Shown here piece after piece: positions 16,052 to 17,288 of a DNA stretch of 17,288 nucleotides; within the stretch, counting starts at the first letter, position 1; each line of letters starts with the position of its first letter. The notes under the pieces are model-generated. The model saw only the letters and a list, made by a program, of their open reading frames with translations. It was not told where the DNA came from and made no database searches. The DNA is from Rhodococcus sp. IITR03. Its GTDB lineage: Bacteria > Actinomycetota > Actinomycetes > Mycobacteriales > Mycobacteriaceae. The position numbers and the translations under genes are program-made. The stretch spans positions 2,407,057 to 2,424,344 of the forward strand of contig LATQ01000001.1 in NCBI GenBank assembly GCA_001017865.1. Direction: 5' to 3'.

Positions 16052-16982
16052 GTCGGCGAGTGTTCCACAGGCGTGGGAGCGTTGTGTCGCCGGAGGAGCG
16101 TCCTGCTCGTCACACTGCGGTGTCCGCCCTGGGCGGCGAGGGCTCCGACGATGACGATCACACCGCCGATCAGGGAGGACGGTGCCGGCTGCTCGCCGAG
16201 CGTGATCCACGCGACGGTGAACCCGACGACCGGCACCATGAGGGAGAGCGGCGCGACGGTCCCGGCGGGATAGCGCGACAGCAGCGAGGCGTAGATGCCG
16301 GTGCCGGCGATCGTGCCCGCCAGGACGACGTAGGTGAGTCCGGCCAGCGCCAGGCCCCCGTCCACGGTGGTGACGGCGGTACCGAGGGTCGACCACGCCT
16401 GCGGGCCCTCGGCGAACCAGGAGACCCCGAAGAAGGGGAGCACGGGCACGACGCACATCCACAGCATCAGGCGCATGGGGTCGGAGGCGCCGCCTTGCGG
16501 GTCGCGATGTTGCCGACCGCCCACGACAGACCGGCCAGCAACGCGAGGGTCATGGGGAGCAGGCTCGCGTCCGCGGCGCCTTGCCCCACGGCGACGATCA
16601 CCATGCCGGACACGGCGACGACGAGACCGGCGAGGCGGATTCCGTCGAGCCGTTCGCGCAGGAACAGTGCGGCGAGCAGGACGGTGAAGGGCGCGGACGA
16701 CTGCAGTACAAGGGACGCGAGGCCCGTGGGTAGACCGGCCTCCATCGCCCAGAACAGGAAGGCGAACTGGGCGAAGCCGAACCCGGCGCCGTAGAGCAGG
16801 AGCCAACGCAGGGGAACGGCGGGTCGCGGGACGAACAGCAGGACCGGGACGGCGATGATCGCGAAGCGCAGGCCGGCGAAGAAGAACGGCGGGAAGTGGT
16901 CGAGACCCAGTCTGATCGCGAGGAAGTTGCATCCCCAGAGCACCACGACGGTGAGTGCGAGCAGACGGTCCCGGAACGACAT
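15946..16982 (-). CDS. EamA/DMT-family permease; one frameshift, 3' end uncertain
   Basis: A drug/metabolite transporter-type inner membrane protein with two EamA repeats. The first repeat starts RLLALTVVVLWGCNFLAIRL and includes FGFAQFAFLFWAMEAGLPTG and LVLQSSAPFTVLLAALFLRE. The second has LAGLTYVVLAGTIAGTGIYA, LLSRYPAGTVAPLSLMVPVV, WITLGEQP and IGGVIVIVGAL. Ten helices are expected. One base is missing near 16489 (NIATRKA to SDPMRLMLW). The ATG at 16980-16982 gives the family-like N-terminus MSFRDRLLAL; a TTG nine codons upstream is an alternative. After IVIVGALAAQGG the open frame runs on to 15946, overlapping murT by 106 bases and giving 345 aa; family length suggests the real end is near 16110, with another indel hiding it. 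The substrate is unknown. Confidence 0.82.
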
Positions 16983-17054
16983 GCCGTCAATTCTTTGCTC
17001 AGGAAACAATCAGGACAAGCGAATGTTTCTGAAGAAAATGTGTAGCTTTACTAC
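16983..17054. promoter_or_regulatory. Divergent promoter region, EamA permease / LysR-type regulator
   Basis: A 72-base AT-rich gap. TTTCT (17026-17030) and AGAAA (17033-17037) form a short inverted repeat, and TAGCTTTACTAC directly precedes the LysR ATG. No ribosome site is visible for the LysR gene, so leaderless translation is possible. LysR regulators commonly control the divergent neighbour, here the permease. Confidence 0.4.
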
Positions 17055-17288
17055 ATGGATGTCGTGCGATTGCGGATACTGCGCGAACTCGCCGACCGCG
17101 GAACCGTGGCCGCGACCGCCGCAGCGTTGTCGATGACACCGTCGGCCGTCTCACAGCAGCTCAAGGTGCTCGCCCGGGAGGCGGGAGTGCCCCTGCTCGA
17201 ACCCGACGGCCGGCGTCTGCGGTTCACCGATGCGGGTCGTGCGCTCGTGGTGCGCGCCGACGAGGTGCTCGACGCCCTCGGAATCGGG
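17055..17288 (+). CDS. LysR-type transcriptional regulator, N-terminal part (cut by window edge)
   Basis: The 78 codons inside the window are a LysR winged-HTH: MDVVRLRILRELADRGTVAA, then TAAALSMTPSAVSQQLKVLA, followed by GVPLLEPDGRRLRFTDAGRA and the linker helix VRADEVLDAL. The effector-binding domain is outside the window. The ATG at 17055 matches the family start just before the first helix. It is divergent from the EamA permease gene with only 72 bases between, the classical arrangement for a LysR regulator and its target. No frameshift is visible in the part present. Confidence 0.85.
   Translation, partial: MDVVRLRILRELADRGTVAATAAALSMTPSAVSQQLKVLAREAGVPLLEPDGRRLRFTDAGRALVVRADEVLDALGIG

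Overview
The window is high-GC actinobacterial DNA, most likely Rhodococcus or a close mycolic-acid-producing relative. The evidence is the strong GC bias at third codon positions, the GTG starts, the abundance of TetR and GntR regulators around lipid and alcohol catabolism genes, a Mce-associated protein, and a murT-gatD pair of actinobacterial type. Genus is an inference; there is no rRNA or other marker.

Left part (1-8.9 kb): a catabolic neighbourhood in several short units. An aldehyde dehydrogenase (cut by the window edge) is divergent from a GntR/FCD regulator, which is followed by a DUF2236 (MpaB-like) oxygenase gene. Facing it is a minus-strand operon of double-TetR regulator, zinc alcohol dehydrogenase and DUF4334 protein, joined by two ATGA overlaps. 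Divergent from that operon are a nitronate monooxygenase-like FMN enzyme and an enoyl-CoA hydratase/isomerase (again ATGA), then an acyl-CoA ligase behind a CRP/GlxR-like site. Together these suggest oxidation of an alcohol or aldehyde to an acid, CoA activation and beta-oxidation-like processing. The substrate cannot be read from sequence.

Middle part (8.9-14.1 kb): an orphan Mce-associated membrane protein; a minus-strand pair of a ferritin-like protein (PF10118 'metal-dependent hydrolase', with an E...ExxH...E...ExxH diiron-type pattern) and a polytopic membrane protein, coupled by TGATG; a divergent TetR gene coupled to a rhodanese gene, with a 26-bp inverted repeat between the divergent units; and an epoxide-hydrolase-like gene behind a leader rich in inverted repeats.

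Right part (14.1-17.3 kb): gatD and murT (lipid II amidation, cell wall), an EamA/DMT permease, and the start of a divergent LysR-type regulator.

Quality warning: at least 14 of the 19 genes carry one to three single-base frameshifts (about 23 in total), nearly all apparent one-base losses in or next to short G or C runs. They hit conserved, probably essential genes such as murT and gatD while both flanks keep perfect family motifs. I read them as sequencing or assembly errors and give each gene as one full-length CDS with the shift positions stated. No tRNA, rRNA, CRISPR array, insertion sequence or attachment site was seen.
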